Part shown: piece by piece, positions 10,100 to 20,423 of the stretch
Layout: each line of letters begins with the position of its first letter
How positions within the stretch are numbered: position 1 is the first letter of the stretch
NCBI GenBank assembly: GCA_963693085.1
Contig: OY856409.1
Location: 1,338,978,915-1,339,042,914, forward strand
DNA length: 64,000 nt
Source of the DNA: Alisma plantago-aquatica
Taxonomy: Eukaryota > Streptophyta > Magnoliopsida > Alismatales > Alismataceae
Direction of reading: 5' to 3'
Program-made: the position numbers and the translations under genes
Notes under the pieces: model-generated
The model's input: the letters and a program-made list of their open reading frames with translations, nothing else
What the model was told of the DNA's origin: nothing
Database searches by the model: none

Positions 10100-11763
10100 C
10101 TAGACATCTAAGCTATCTATGTCAACTGTGTCCTCGTCATTGCCGGGGTTGTAGTCCTCATCACCATCCAAAGGCGGGGCAGTTGTGCCAGCAGCAGAAC
10201 CAACACCATCATCGCCATCCTCGGCAGAAGAACTATCACCATCAACATCATCAACATCCTCGTCAGCATCCTCATCGGCATCCTCATCCTGGTCGGGCAT
10301 CTCCTCGTCAGCAGGACCAAAGGAGCGACCGGGCCAACGGGCATTCTGCTCAGCCCACGACATGCCAAGAGCGAGAAGCTCCTGGGCCTGCGGGAAGGAC
10401 GGAGCAGAGTCCCCCAAGGAGGCGAGCAGAGAGGCCAGGGGGCCAGCAAGTAGCGGTAGATATGCAGGAGTGAAGCTACCAGAGGGAAACTGAGGTGGAG
10501 CAGCAGCGGAAGGCTCGGTAGCAAAAGGTGGTGGAGCAGGAAAGTAATGCTCATATGCATAGGAGGCATAAGCACTACCCGGATATGGCTGGTATGCTGG
10601 GTAGGGTGAAGAGCAGGATAGGTTCATGGTAGACATGATCGAACACAAATCCTGATGGAGGTGATCTTGGACCTGGCGATTGTACGCATGTTCATGCATC
10701 ATGTAACCCAGAAGGGTTTCATTTGATGCTCTGAAAGACGCACAGCTAGAGCGAGGGTGGGGCTGCGGGGGTGGAGCCTGGGTGGAGGTGGGAGGGGCAC
10801 CAGAAGCAGGGGTAGAGGCAGAGGTAGAGCCAGAAGCACCAGGGGCAGGCACAGACTTTAGAAGAGTGGTTTCACTAATGCACACTCCCTTTCGAGCAAC
10901 CGGGTAATGGAAGTCAGAAAAGAGTGATTTGTCAGTGGCGAACTGGAAGAGACCACAGATCAAGGCTGGATAGGGAGGGTGGGTGCCCTTGGTGTTCTTG
11001 CCTTTGTCAAAGCAGGTCATATGATGAAGAATGTAACGAGCCCACTTGACACCTATGTTGTTCAACAAACAATACATCAGAACCGCTGTGTTTTCCGCAA
11101 TATCCGTTTGATTTTGCTTTGGATGGATGTTGCAGTTAAGCACAAGGGCTAGGATGCGCTTCCGGAGATCAAGGGAGGAGGAGGGAAGGGTGGACCGTTT
11201 CTTATAGGCCACGTCAGGCTTTTTCAAATATCGATGAATATCTGGTAAAGTCAATTCATGATGTTTGTAAAAGGCTTCCGGGTCTAAAAGATCAAAATAC
11301 TCGTCATAGCCCCGACGCCAAGTAGTGGTTTCTTCATCTCCGGCAAGATAGAGATTGAAAGTCTCCTCGGAGAGTTGAAACCGACGACCGGCGATCATCG
11401 ATGTTAGGACTATTTCAGTATTTGGCGGGGGAACAATCGAATCATAGTTCCAGCGTAGATTAGCATAGAGCTCGTGAACTACTTTGGTACTAGTTAACTG
11501 ATTGTTGAAGCTTTCACTCTCGATCGCAAGGGCGGAAAGGTTGTGATGTGCAAGAAGCTGTGCGATGGAGTTGATATGGTTTTGAAAACGAGTTGGACCA
11601 ACTAGGTGCGGAAAGGAAAAGGAGACCTAGGAAGGAGATCCTTATACCTATTGACAGCCTCTAGAGAGACAAACGTGGTGTTATCAAAGGGAATCAACCG
11701 TTGGGTCGAGGAAGAAGCTGGGGCATTGCTAGGGGCAGGTCGTTTTCTCTTGTGGGAAGCCAT
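10100..11763 (-). CDS. Env-position ORF of element C (frameshifted)
   Basis: This is a third ORF downstream of pol, as in SIRE-type copia elements, where it is called env-like although no membrane function follows from the name. The ATG at 11763 opens a frame beginning MASHKRKRP, a basic N-terminus, which stops at 11602. The main body resumes in another frame, open to 10100, with its first ATG at 11398. In that body frame a TAG near 11628 and conserved-looking sequence just after it place one frameshift at about 11610-11630. The body resembles the plant-transposon ORF family found in several copia and gypsy elements. Its C-terminal third is Pro/Ala-rich and then strongly acidic (Asp/Glu runs near residues 390-430 of the body). 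I see no signal peptide or clear transmembrane helix. Confidence 0.75.
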
Positions 11764-11937
11764 GGAAGCAAAAAGCAAGAGAAGAAAACGCACACACAAG
11801 CAAAACGAACCTCGAAACCCAACAAGAACACACAACCGTCACCCGGGAAGGTCAGGAGCAAGCTGCTAGGGCACCCTAGGGCTGGGAACGGGGAAGGGTT
11901 AGGGCTAGGGTGGAGAGCACGGGCCAAGAGAAGAGGA

Positions 11938-12112
11938 ATCGGTCGGCTATTTTCTAGTTGCAAGGGAAAATAGTCGGCCGATCCTAAGTTTTAAGTTGGC
12001 GCAGCCCGTTGATCAGTCGAGTTCTGAGACAGGACAACTCGACCGATTGGTCCACTGAAGAACCACTCTCGGCTCCTGATCGGTCGAGTTTTCAGGGGTG
12101 AAACTCGACCGA
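11938..12112 (-). promoter_or_regulatory. Internal inverted-repeat cluster between pol and env-position ORF of C
   Basis: There are three hairpin modules: 12078-12112 and 12010-12049 with the same GATCGGTCGAGTT / AACTCGACCGA arms as the LTR array, and 11938-11982 with a longer stem (ATCGGTCGGCTATTTTC pairing with GAAAATAGTCGGCCGAT, one mismatch). They lie about 280 bp past the end of RNase H and 175 bp before the env-position ATG. The intervening leader is pyrimidine-rich and includes CCCTAGCCCTAACCC, like a plant telo-box. No clear TATA is present. I infer an internal promoter or translation element. Confidence 0.7.
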
Positions 12113-12390
12113 AGGTCAACCTGACCTAGCAAACTAAATCTTAGATTCTAGCCACATACATGCCTATTAATTTTATTTTTCTATTCTATTATGCATAAAT
12201 AACATACCTAGGCACATTATGCTCATCATTGGGCACTTTTTAGCGATAAAATGCGAAATTCGTTAAAAACCAAAAACAAGCAAAAACTAGCCATATTGAT
12301 TGGCAAATTAAGCATAAGCAAGCATGTATAGGCACATAAGGTGAAGAAATGACATGAGCAAGCATATAGGATAGAGATCACTAGCTAGAT

Positions 12391-14067
12391 CACATAGAAA
12401 TATCATTTAAATCAATAATGAGCAGTTTAGATCGAATAAAGTTAAATTGATCTCTAGCTAGGGGTTTTGTAAAAATGTCCGCCAACTGATTTTCCGTGTC
12501 ACACATGTGTGATATAGATATCTTTCTTTGCAATGTGGTCACGAAGAAAATGATGGCGAACCTCTATATGTTTAGCTCTACTATGCAATATAGGATTATA
12601 AGAGAGGTTAATTGCACTAGTATTGTCACAATAGATAGGAGAAGCATCAAAAAATATGTTAAAGTCTTGGAGCATTTGCTTCATCCATAGGACCTGTGCA
12701 CAACAACTCCCGGCTGCAATGTATTCAGCTTCGGTAGTTGATAATGCCACTGTGCTTTGTTTCTTGGAGAACCAAGACACTAAGCATGGTCCTAGAAGGA
12801 AGCAAGTGCCACTTGTGCACTTTCTATCAATCAAACACCCTGCATAATCCGCATCAATATATGCCGTAAGAGTAAAATCCCTTGATTTAGGATACCATAG
12901 ACCAAAATTTTGAGTTTTGGCTAAGTACCTCAAAATTCTCTTAACAGCAGTGAGATGCGACTTCTTAGGGCAAGATTGAAAGCGAGCGCACAATCCAACA
13001 CTAAACATAATGTCAGGTCTAGAGGCAGTTAAGTAAAGTAAACTTCCTATCATACCTCTATAGAGCTTCTCATCTACCTTTTCACCTTCTTCATCTTTAT
13101 CAAGTTTGGTGGTGTTTGACATGGGTGTATCCATTGGCTTCATGTTCTCCATCCCAAAGCGCTTGAGTAGTTCAGTTGTGTATTTGCCTTGGTTGATGAA
13201 GTTTCCTTCCTTTGTTTGCTTGATTTGAAAGTCGAGGAAGAAGGTCAACTCACCCATCATGCTCATTTCAAATTCACTCTGCATAAGAGAACTAAACTCC
13301 TTGCAAAGATCAAGATCAGTCCCGCCAAAAATGATATCATCAACATATATTTGTATGATAAGAAAATGGTTAGAAGTGTGTTTTAGAAACAAAGTAGAAT
13401 CAACTTTGCCCATGACATACCCATTATCTAACAAAAAGTTCTTTAATTTCTCATACCAAGCTCGAGGTGCTTGTTTGAGTCCATAGAGAGCTTTTTGTAG
13501 CAAATAAACATGATTGGGTAATTTGTCATTTTCAAAGCCCGGAGGTTGAGCAACAAATACTTCCTCCTCGATTGTACCGTTCAAAAACGCACTTTTAACA
13601 TCCATTTGATAAAGCAAGAAATTTTTATAACTAGCAAAAGCAAGTAGCATACAGATAGATTCTAATCTAGCAACAGGAGCATAAGTTTCATCAAAATCAA
13701 TACCTTCCTGTTGGTTGTAACCTTGTGCTACTAACCTTGCTTTGTTCCTTACCACTTTTCCTTGCTCATCAAGCTTGTTGCGGTAGACCCATTTGGTGCC
13801 AATGATCTTTCTATCATTTGGTCTTGGCACTAGAGTCCACACACGGTTCTTCTCAAATTGCTCAAGCTCTTCTTGCATGGCAAGGATCCACTCATCATCA
13901 CCAAGGGCCTCTTTGATGTTCTTTGGCTCTAGTTGGGAGATGAAGGCACTATCTGCTTGTTCTTTGTTGTGAGCAGCTCGTGTCCTCACTCTCTCAAACG
14001 GATTGCCAATGATCAACTCCTTGGGGTGATTCTTTGCAAAGCGGGGAGTGGGATCCTTCTTTTCTTC
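12391..14067 (-). CDS. Copia C reverse transcriptase and RNase H
   Basis: This encodes the C-terminal part of the polyprotein, which copies the element RNA into DNA in cytoplasmic particles. The open segment runs 14067-12499. From residue about 75 it shows KWVYR, then [29 protein letters not shown], the catalytic YVDDIIFG near residue 228, a [12 protein letters not shown] connection and RNase H with DADYAG near residue 390 and STTEAEYIA. It has no ATG of its own; it continues the gag-pol frame past a TAA at 14068-14070. The frame stops at 12499, but the conserved end of RNase H (ADIFTKPL) follows in a shifted frame to about 12391. A 2-bp loss or similar near 12500 therefore truncates it. Confidence 0.92.
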
Positions 14068-15474
14068 TTATTTTTCTTCTTCTTCAACCTGCTTGCCTTT
14101 GTCTTTGATGTTGAGATCTTTTAAGATAGGAATGATTTCATCTGCAACATCATCATCACCAATATGCTTGCCAATAATAGGGTTAGTTTCAATAAATTTA
14201 ACGTTTATAGATTCTTCAATTTTAGATAGTTCAATGTTAAACACTCTGTATGCCCTGCTAGTAGTGCTATAGCCTAGGAAGAAAGCCTTGTATGATTTCG
14301 GATCAAACTTGTCGAGAGAATCCTTAGTGTTTAAAACAAAACAAGGACATCCGAAAATATGAAAGAAGTCAATAGACGGCTTCCTACCACGCCATAGTTC
14401 ATAGGGGGTTTTCTTGAAAGTCGGATGTGTGAAAACTCGGTTTTGCACAAAACATGAGGTGCTAACGGCTTCAGCCCAAAACTTCTTAGGAGTGTCATAC
14501 TCAAGAAGCATGGTCCTAGCCATCTCTTGTAGCGATCTATTCTTCCTCTCAACAACTCCATTTTGATGAGGTGTGCGAGGAGAAGAGAAATTGTGCGAGT
14601 AACCCGATTTTTCACAAAAACGTTCAAAAAGATCATTTTCAAACTCTCCCCCATGATCACTACGGATGGAAACAACATGGCAAGAAGCTTCGTTTTCAAC
14701 TCGTTTACAAAAGCTCGAGAAAACATCAAGTGTATCGCTTTTAGAAACGAGAAAGAAAGTCCAAGTATATCTAGAAAAATCATCAACAATAACAAGACAA
14801 TACTTGGAGCCACGAAGCGTTTGTGTTCTCATTGGTCCGAAAAGATCAATATGAAGAAGCTCAAGAACTCTCTTGGTACTCATGACTCCTTTGGATTTGA
14901 AGGAGGATTTGGTTTGTTTCCCTTGTGTACAAGGTTGACATTCCTCATCCTTTTCAAAATCCAATTTAGGAAGTCCTCGAACCAAGTCCTTTTTGTTCAA
15001 TTTCTTCATTTGATGCAAATTCACATGACCCAAACGACGATGCCAAAGCGAAAGATCGTTTTTATCCACAACTAAGCATCTATTTAGTATGGGCTTAAGA
15101 GCATCAAGAACAATCACATAGAGATTACCATTTCTAGTTCCCTTATATATAACATTGTAGGACAGGGAATCTAGAAGCAAGCATTCTAAAGAAGTAAAAA
15201 GCACAAGATAACCATTATCACATAATTGGCTAACACTAATTAAATTGTGATGTAGGCCATCAACAAGCAATACATTTTTAATGCATAATTCATTTCCTAC
15301 ACCACCCTCACCTATAACCTTACCCTTCTTGTTGTCCCCGAAGGTTACCGATCCTCCTTTCTTTTTCACAAATTTGTTGAAATGGCTGTTTTCTCCAGTC
15401 ATATGCTTAGAGCAGCCACTATCAACAATCCATTTCTTTTTAACCTGCAAGAAAAGAGGATGTCGGAACCCAAC
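14068..15474 (-). CDS. Copia C protease and integrase
   Basis: The open frame begins after the TGA at 15475-15477 and ends at the TAA 14068-14070. The aspartic protease active site DSG is in WIVDSGCSKHMTG near its start. The GAG-pre-integrase/zinc region follows with HRRLGHVNLHQM and CQPCTQGK (His-His-Cys-Cys). The integrase core has HIDLFGP (first Asp), SDHGGEF (second Asp) and HQNGVVERKNR (Glu), so the catalytic triad looks complete. GKP and FGCP motifs lie in the C-terminal part. It shares the reading frame of gag upstream and RT downstream and has no ATG start, which indicates a former single polyprotein. Confidence 0.9.
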   Translation of the reverse strand, partial: VGFRHPLFLQVKKKWIVDSGCSKHMTGENSHFNKFVKKKGGSVTFGDNKKGKVIGEGGVGNELCIKNVLLVDGLHHNLISVSQLCDNGYLVLFTSLECLLLDSLSYNVIYKGTRNGNLYVIVLDALKPILNRCLVVDKNDLSLWHRRLGHVNLHQMKKLNKKDLVRGLPKLDFEKDEECQPCTQGKQTKSSFKSKGVMSTKRVLELLHIDLFGPMRTQTLRGSKYCLVIVDDFSRYTWTFFLVSKSDTLDVFSSFCKRVENEASCHVVSIRSDHGGEFENDLFERFCEKSGYSHNFSSPRTPHQNGVVERKNRSLQEMARTMLLEYDTPKKFWAEAVSTSCFVQNRVFTHPTFKKTPYELWRGRKPSIDFFHIFGCPCFVLNTKDSLDKFDPKSYKAFFLGYSTTSRAYRVFNIELSKIEESINVKFIETNPIIGKHIGDDDVADEIIPILKDLNIKDKGKQVEEEEK

Positions 15475-16032
15475 TCAAACTTTGGGGTCCGGGGTTAGCT
15501 TGGGGACACATTTCATCTTTGGGTTGGTCCCCTTAGGCTTGTAAGGACAATAGGTAGAATAGTGGTCATCACATTTGCAATGAATACAAACCATGGGGTT
15601 TTTAGAGCCGGAAGACTCTCCATTGAAAATTGGAGGTTCCACACTCTTTTTCTTACCCTTCTTCTTCTTCTTACCTTTTGGAGTAGTCCCATTATATCCT
15701 AGACCACTAGTACCAACTTGTTTGGTAGAGTGCTCTAGAACATCATTTAGGGATTTCTTACCCGAAAGAAACCTTTGCAAAGTAGATCTTAATTTAGCAT
15801 TATCATCACTAAGATTTACAACAGTAGTAGATAAACTAGCAAGATCTTCTCTAGTATGCAAAAGGTCGGACTCAAGACAGAGGGCTTTAGTAAGAAGAGA
15901 GTCTTTTTCTAGAGTTAAGCTAGCAACTTCATTTCTAGGCAAAATAGGTCTAGAAGATAAATCATTTGTTTGAGCAAGCAATTTAGCATTTTCAGATTTA
16001 AGAACAACTATTTCTCTTTGATAAGCATGGAC
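15475..16032 (-). CDS. Copia C gag C-terminal part with second zinc-knuckle-like motif
   Basis: This is in frame with the upstream gag but separated from it by TAA at 16033-16035. It contains Leu/Ser-rich coiled-coil-like sequence, a Lys-rich GKKKKKGKKK tract and a CIHC...H...C knuckle-like motif shortly before the TGA at 15475-15477. In intact relatives this would be the tail of Gag or the Gag-Pol junction. The TAA is most simply a decay mutation. The TGA could be decay or a once-suppressed stop. Confidence 0.75.
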   Translation of the reverse strand, partial: VHAYQREIVVLKSENAKLLAQTNDLSSRPILPRNEVASLTLEKDSLLTKALCLESDLLHTREDLASLSTTVVNLSDDNAKLRSTLQRFLSGKKSLNDVLEHSTKQVGTSGLGYNGTTPKGKKKKKGKKKSVEPPIFNGESSGSKNPMVCIHCKCDDHYSTYCPYKPKGTNPKMKCVPKLTPDPKV

Positions 16033-17469
16033 TTATTCTCTCCTAGCATCGTCAATAAGCTTGAGTTCAACATTTTCAACTTTAAGAGTATCAAGCTCAT
16101 CTAGGCAATTTTGGTTTTCTATCTTAAGATTTTCAATAGTTTTAAGATATGTACCATTCTCAACCTCTACTCCATTATATTGGAGTTCAAGGTCAAGAAA
16201 TTGCCCTTGCAAGGAGTCTATGCTATCTAGATGTAATTTTTCATTTTCATCAAGAATGTCAATTTTTGCATAAAGGTCATCAACTATTTTGCCTAATCTT
16301 TTCCTTTTAGATTTACATTTAGCAAAAGATGATTGGCATTCATTTAGCATGTCAATAAGAGTTTCCTTAGATATCTCATGTAAACTAATATCACTTACTT
16401 TGCTTACCTCATTTACCTCAATTACATCTTCACTTGTAGAGGCCATGAGGGCAAGATGACATTCTCCATCTTCGGAGCTTGAGGAGCTTGAAGAAGAGGA
16501 TTCCCATGCCGCATGAGCTGCATCTTTGGACCTTCTCTCCTTCTTGTCTTTTCTTTTGTACTTTGCTTCTCTCTTGTACTTGTCATCCTTCTTGTGGCTG
16601 CTCTTATGATGGCTCTTCTTGACCTTTGGGCAGTCACTCTTGTAGTGGCCTTTTTGACCACACTCGTAGCACCTTGGAGTCGAGGAGGAGGGCTTGCTCT
16701 TGAAGTGCTTCCCTTTTGAGTAGTTGGCTTCATGATCATTTACACCTTCATCTTCACTTGAGGAAGGGCAGGGAGACTTCATGGCAAGTTGTTGTTGTCG
16801 GACCATTTCTTCAATTTGAGCTTTGAAGGCGGTGTCCTTTATCTTCTTTGATTCCTTCTCTTCTCTTTTCTCCTCTTCCTCTTGCTTGTCAAGCCTAGGT
16901 TCATGGGCTTGAAGGTTACCAACCAGCTCCTTGGTTGATAACTCGCTTAGCTTGTAGACTTCTTCAATAGAGGTGACCTTTGGCTCCCATCTCTTTGGAA
17001 GAGATCTCAATATTTTGGCATTGATTGTACCTCTATCCATGACACTTCCAAGGGCAGCAAGGCTGTTCAAGATGACATTTAACCTTGTGTACATATCCGC
17101 TACCCTCTCATTCTTCCCCATCTTGAAGTTCTCAAGAAGACCACCAAGCATGTAGACCTTGGCCTCCTTGACTTGCTCAGTCCCTTCATAGGTGACACAC
17201 AACTTGTGCCATATCTCATGCGCCGTGTCCCACGAAGAGATGCGGTTGAACTCCGATGGTGTAAGGGCGGCGTAGATGATGCTCACGGCTTTAGCATTGA
17301 GTTGAGCATGCTTCATCTCCGCTTCCGTCCATGTGGTGATGTCGCCTTTTGGATCCTCATACTTGAGATGGACAATCTTCCACATTTCGAAACTCACCCC
17401 TTGAAGATAGAATTGCATTCTCCTCTTCCAATATAAGAAGTTTGTGCCGTCGAAGACCGGGGGTCTCAT
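16033..17469 (-). CDS. Copia C gag (capsid/nucleocapsid)
   Basis: This 478-residue protein starts at ATG 17467-17469 with RPPVFDGTNFLYWKRRM, the typical SIRE-type Gag opening. A UBN2-like capsid region follows (residues about 20-200), then a charged Glu/Lys-rich linker, one CCHC zinc knuckle (CYECGQKGHYKSDC, near residue 270), a Lys-rich basic tract and a Ser run. The C-terminal 120 residues are predicted coiled coil. An upstream in-frame ATG at 17515-17517 is followed two codons later by TAG (17506-17508), so the original start may have been lost. Gag packages RNA and forms the particle. Confidence 0.9.
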   Translation of the reverse strand: MRPPVFDGTNFLYWKRRMQFYLQGVSFEMWKIVHLKYEDPKGDITTWTEAEMKHAQLNAKAVSIIYAALTPSEFNRISSWDTAHEIWHKLCVTYEGTEQVKEAKVYMLGGLLENFKMGKNERVADMYTRLNVILNSLAALGSVMDRGTINAKILRSLPKRWEPKVTSIEEVYKLSELSTKELVGNLQAHEPRLDKQEEEEKREEKESKKIKDTAFKAQIEEMVRQQQLAMKSPCPSSSEDEGVNDHEANYSKGKHFKSKPSSSTPRCYECGQKGHYKSDCPKVKKSHHKSSHKKDDKYKREAKYKRKDKKERRSKDAAHAAWESSSSSSSSSEDGECHLALMASTSEDVIEVNEVSKVSDISLHEISKETLIDMLNECQSSFAKCKSKRKRLGKIVDDLYAKIDILDENEKLHLDSIDSLQGQFLDLELQYNGVEVENGTYLKTIENLKIENQNCLDELDTLKVENVELKLIDDARRE

Positions 17470-17553
17470 GGAGAAGCTTCCTTCAAGGTTGAGTGACCCA
17501 AGAGCCTAATCGCCCATCTTCTCCTACTTGTAGAAGTAGCTTGGAGAAGACCT

Positions 17554-17565
17554 GCTCTGATACCA
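17554..17565 (-). promoter_or_regulatory. Primer-binding site of element C (tRNA-iMet)
   Basis: The minus strand reads TGGTATCAGAGC two bases inside the 5' LTR. This is the standard complement of the plant initiator-tRNA-Met 3' end, and it fixes the element's orientation. Confidence 0.95.
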
Positions 17566-17567
17566 CT

Positions 17568-19095
17568 TGTTGGATCGATGGGCTCTAGAGGGGGGTGAAT
17601 AGAGCTACACACACTTCAAAAAATCGATTAGACCACCAATTTAAATGAAGTGTAAAAACTAATGCAAGCAACAATTTGATATCCTATTCTAGCATACAAA
17701 GCAAGGATAAGAGATAATGAATATCATGCACTTGGACAGGTGGTTTAGAGTGGTTCCAAGTCCTAAACTTAGGAGCTATGTCAGTCCACTACCTAGAGTT
17801 GGTTAGACTCTAGGATTTGCAACTTGGTTCTCTTATTTATCACGATAAGATTACAAGAAACATAAACCACACAACCAAGTGCTTACTTACACAAGCTAAG
17901 ATCTTCAACCTATCCAAGGACTTACCCACAAAGAAAGATTCTTCAGCCTTCTACAAAGGACTTACCCAATCTCACCTTTGTCTTCAGCCTTGCAGGAATT
18001 ACCTATCTTACTTGAGCTTGCCTTGCACCTCTCCTTCACTTGGAGAGCTTGCCCACGTTTTCCCTTCACCAAGAGAGCTGGAGCAACGATCAATCTTCAC
18101 TCTTGAAGATCAGCAACACATCTTCTCCTTCACTCGGAGAAGAACAACAGCAACTCCTCTTTCACTCGGAGAAGTGGCTTCAATCAATCTTCAATTTGAT
18201 TTGGAGGTGGGAAGAAAGAAGAGAGAGCTTTACATAGCACAAAGGATATCTCTCATACAAAGGAACCTATCTCACTCACGAATTTGTCTTGAAGGTAGAG
18301 AGAGAAAGGGGCTCAAGGGCTTGGAATACTCTCAACTAAGCTAGAACCAAGTTTGCAATGGAAGAGCAGCTTGGAATGAAGTCCAAGGGGTTCTATTTAT
18401 AGTTGAGGGTGGCCCTTTATGTTGTGGGACACTTGGGTACATAAGTGGTCGTTTTTCCTTTAAGAAAACGGCTATATTTTTGCCCAAAACAATTCACCAA
18501 CGGTCATATTACTTTTTCTGCAAACTCCGTACAGTGCAATCGGTCGAGTATCAATGGGTGTAACTCGACCGATCAGGTAGCAGGCAATTCGATGTTGAAT
18601 TGATCGGTCGAGTTTGTCCTGAGGAAATTCGACTGACCATTCCAACTGGAATTGGCCTACTACCCAATCGGTCAAGTTCTGTGAGTGCACAACTCGACCG
18701 ATTGCAATCTTCAGAAAATCGACTCAGGATGACCGATCGAGTTTCAGGGTGGGAAACTCGACTGACCAAGTGCCTGAAATGGATTTTCTAATTTGCAATA
18801 AAAGTGATTAGCACTTGGTGAATTTTGTCCCAAACATTTTTCTCTTCTAAGTTACAAGCATATTCATCGTTACAAGTGATTACATTTATGTTCTAAGGTG
18901 ATTTACATGGAAATCCTAAATTGCACACTTGTAGTCAATTTGGCTTGCACTTGGCCCATTCTAGGGCTTGTATATGTGATCCTTTTCATGTACCTAATGT
19001 CTGAAAACAATCTTTAACGCACATGTTAGATACATATGAATGGAATGGTTAAGTCATTATCAAAATATAGGTAATGTACAACCTCTAGGTCAACA
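17568..19095 (-). repeat. 5' LTR of element C
   Basis: This LTR is 1,528 bp, the same length as its partner. The TATA box is at 18393-18402 and four inverted-repeat modules occupy 18539-18768. About eight of the roughly 23 differences from the other LTR fall in the module array, mostly C/T or G/A at CpG sites. Confidence 0.95.
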
Positions 19096-20423
19096 GAACA
19101 TGTATACCATCTATCCATTTAAGATGTGTAAAAGAAGTGAACATCAACCAGTGTTTTCCGTATTCGATCCTTAAGCATATACGCTACACGGTTGATTACA
19201 TATTTACAATCACACTTATGCCCTGAGGAGATGAGGTATACCTCTCATGCTCCAACCGATCACGACTACGTAAAGCATCGATACCATACAAGGTCAATGG
19301 AAGAGTCGGGTGCCAAGACCTCACTCGTCTCGATCAGTACGAGACAACTGGAAGGACATCTTGTGTCAACTGCAATTAGCTTACCAGGATATACTGGTAT
19401 CTTCGCTATAGAGCTATAGCTGCAGTATGTACTCTCTTTAGGGAGATTTCAAGTATCCATCCCCGAATTATAATAAATAAGGAGGATTATACATCAATTC
19501 CTCATTTGGTGGGAGATTTATATATCGATCCTGATAACACTTAATGAAGAAGAATTTACACATCAATTCCTCATTTGGTCGGGAGATTCACATTATCTCG
19601 ATATAAAATAAACAAGGAAGGTGCTACATTAATTCTTCATTAGGAGGTATGGATATGTATTCGTCCTTCACCCCCGTATATTCAAAAATATGCTCTCCAA
19701 GTTAAACTCATTTCACCATTCAAGAAATTCTGACACTAAATGGATCTATGGTCAGGGCAACTACATTATGAGATTCTACTTGATTAATTAGGTGCATTAC
19801 AATATCTTTTAGAATCAACCAAGTTATAAACATGAATTATAACAAATGCTACAAAGAAAGATGTAATACGTTTATCAAGTAGTTTCATGATCTTTGAAAC
19901 ACATTGAATGTATAACATTCAGGATCTCAGTCCCTTATCGCATTACTAGGGATTCTTTTCCTTAGCATTATCACCATCATGATTACTAGATATGGGTATT
20001 CAAACCCTTAGTTCATCACTGAACATTGTCACCTCTCATCAGGTAACTGTTACCTCTAGGTCCTCAGACCAAGGTTTACATTATACTTGTTGCACAAGTA
20101 TTTCACATGGATCACAAGGCCCATTCAAACATCTTATCAGTTCTCACTAGACAACAATTATCTTTTTACGTCATCAGACCCTATAAGCATTATACTTGTT
20201 GTACAAGTATTTAACATGGCTCACAAGGCATGTTTAAATTTGTATTATATGAAACATCATAGCTCATACATGTCTATGCTCATCATCTCATGATTCCTGC
20301 ATGGTTAGCACTTCATGATAAAAACAATACCAAGTACATAACATCACCATGCAATACAAGAGAAATACAACCTTCTCATTATTAGGGTTAAGGATTCCCA
20401 TTCTAACCAATTAGGGTTTGAAG

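Larger units (their letters stand above)
7862..19095 (-). mobile_element. Complete SIRE-type Ty1-copia retrotransposon C with env-position ORF
   Basis: The element is 11,234 bp. Its two 1,528-bp LTRs (7862-9389 and 17568-19095) both begin TGTTGG and end TCAACA, and the target duplication GAACA sits at 7857-7861 and 19096-19100. Minus orientation is set by a tRNA-iMet primer site beside the right LTR, a polypurine tract beside the left LTR, and gag-pol on the minus strand. Order on the minus strand: LTR, PBS, gag, protease, integrase, RT, RNase H, spacer with inverted repeats, env-position ORF, PPT, LTR. I count about 23 differences between the LTRs by eye (~1.5%), so the insertion is young. 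The coding frame carries several stops and two frameshifts. The lineage call rests on gag/pol motifs, size and the extra ORF. Confidence 0.93.

Noticed and set aside
10100..11763. Env-position ORF of C as a true envelope glycoprotein
   Set aside because: No signal peptide or clear transmembrane segment; it is env-like only by position.
11880..11910. Interstitial telomeric repeat
   Set aside because: Only two to three degenerate CCCTAA-like units; better read as a telo-box-like promoter or leader motif.
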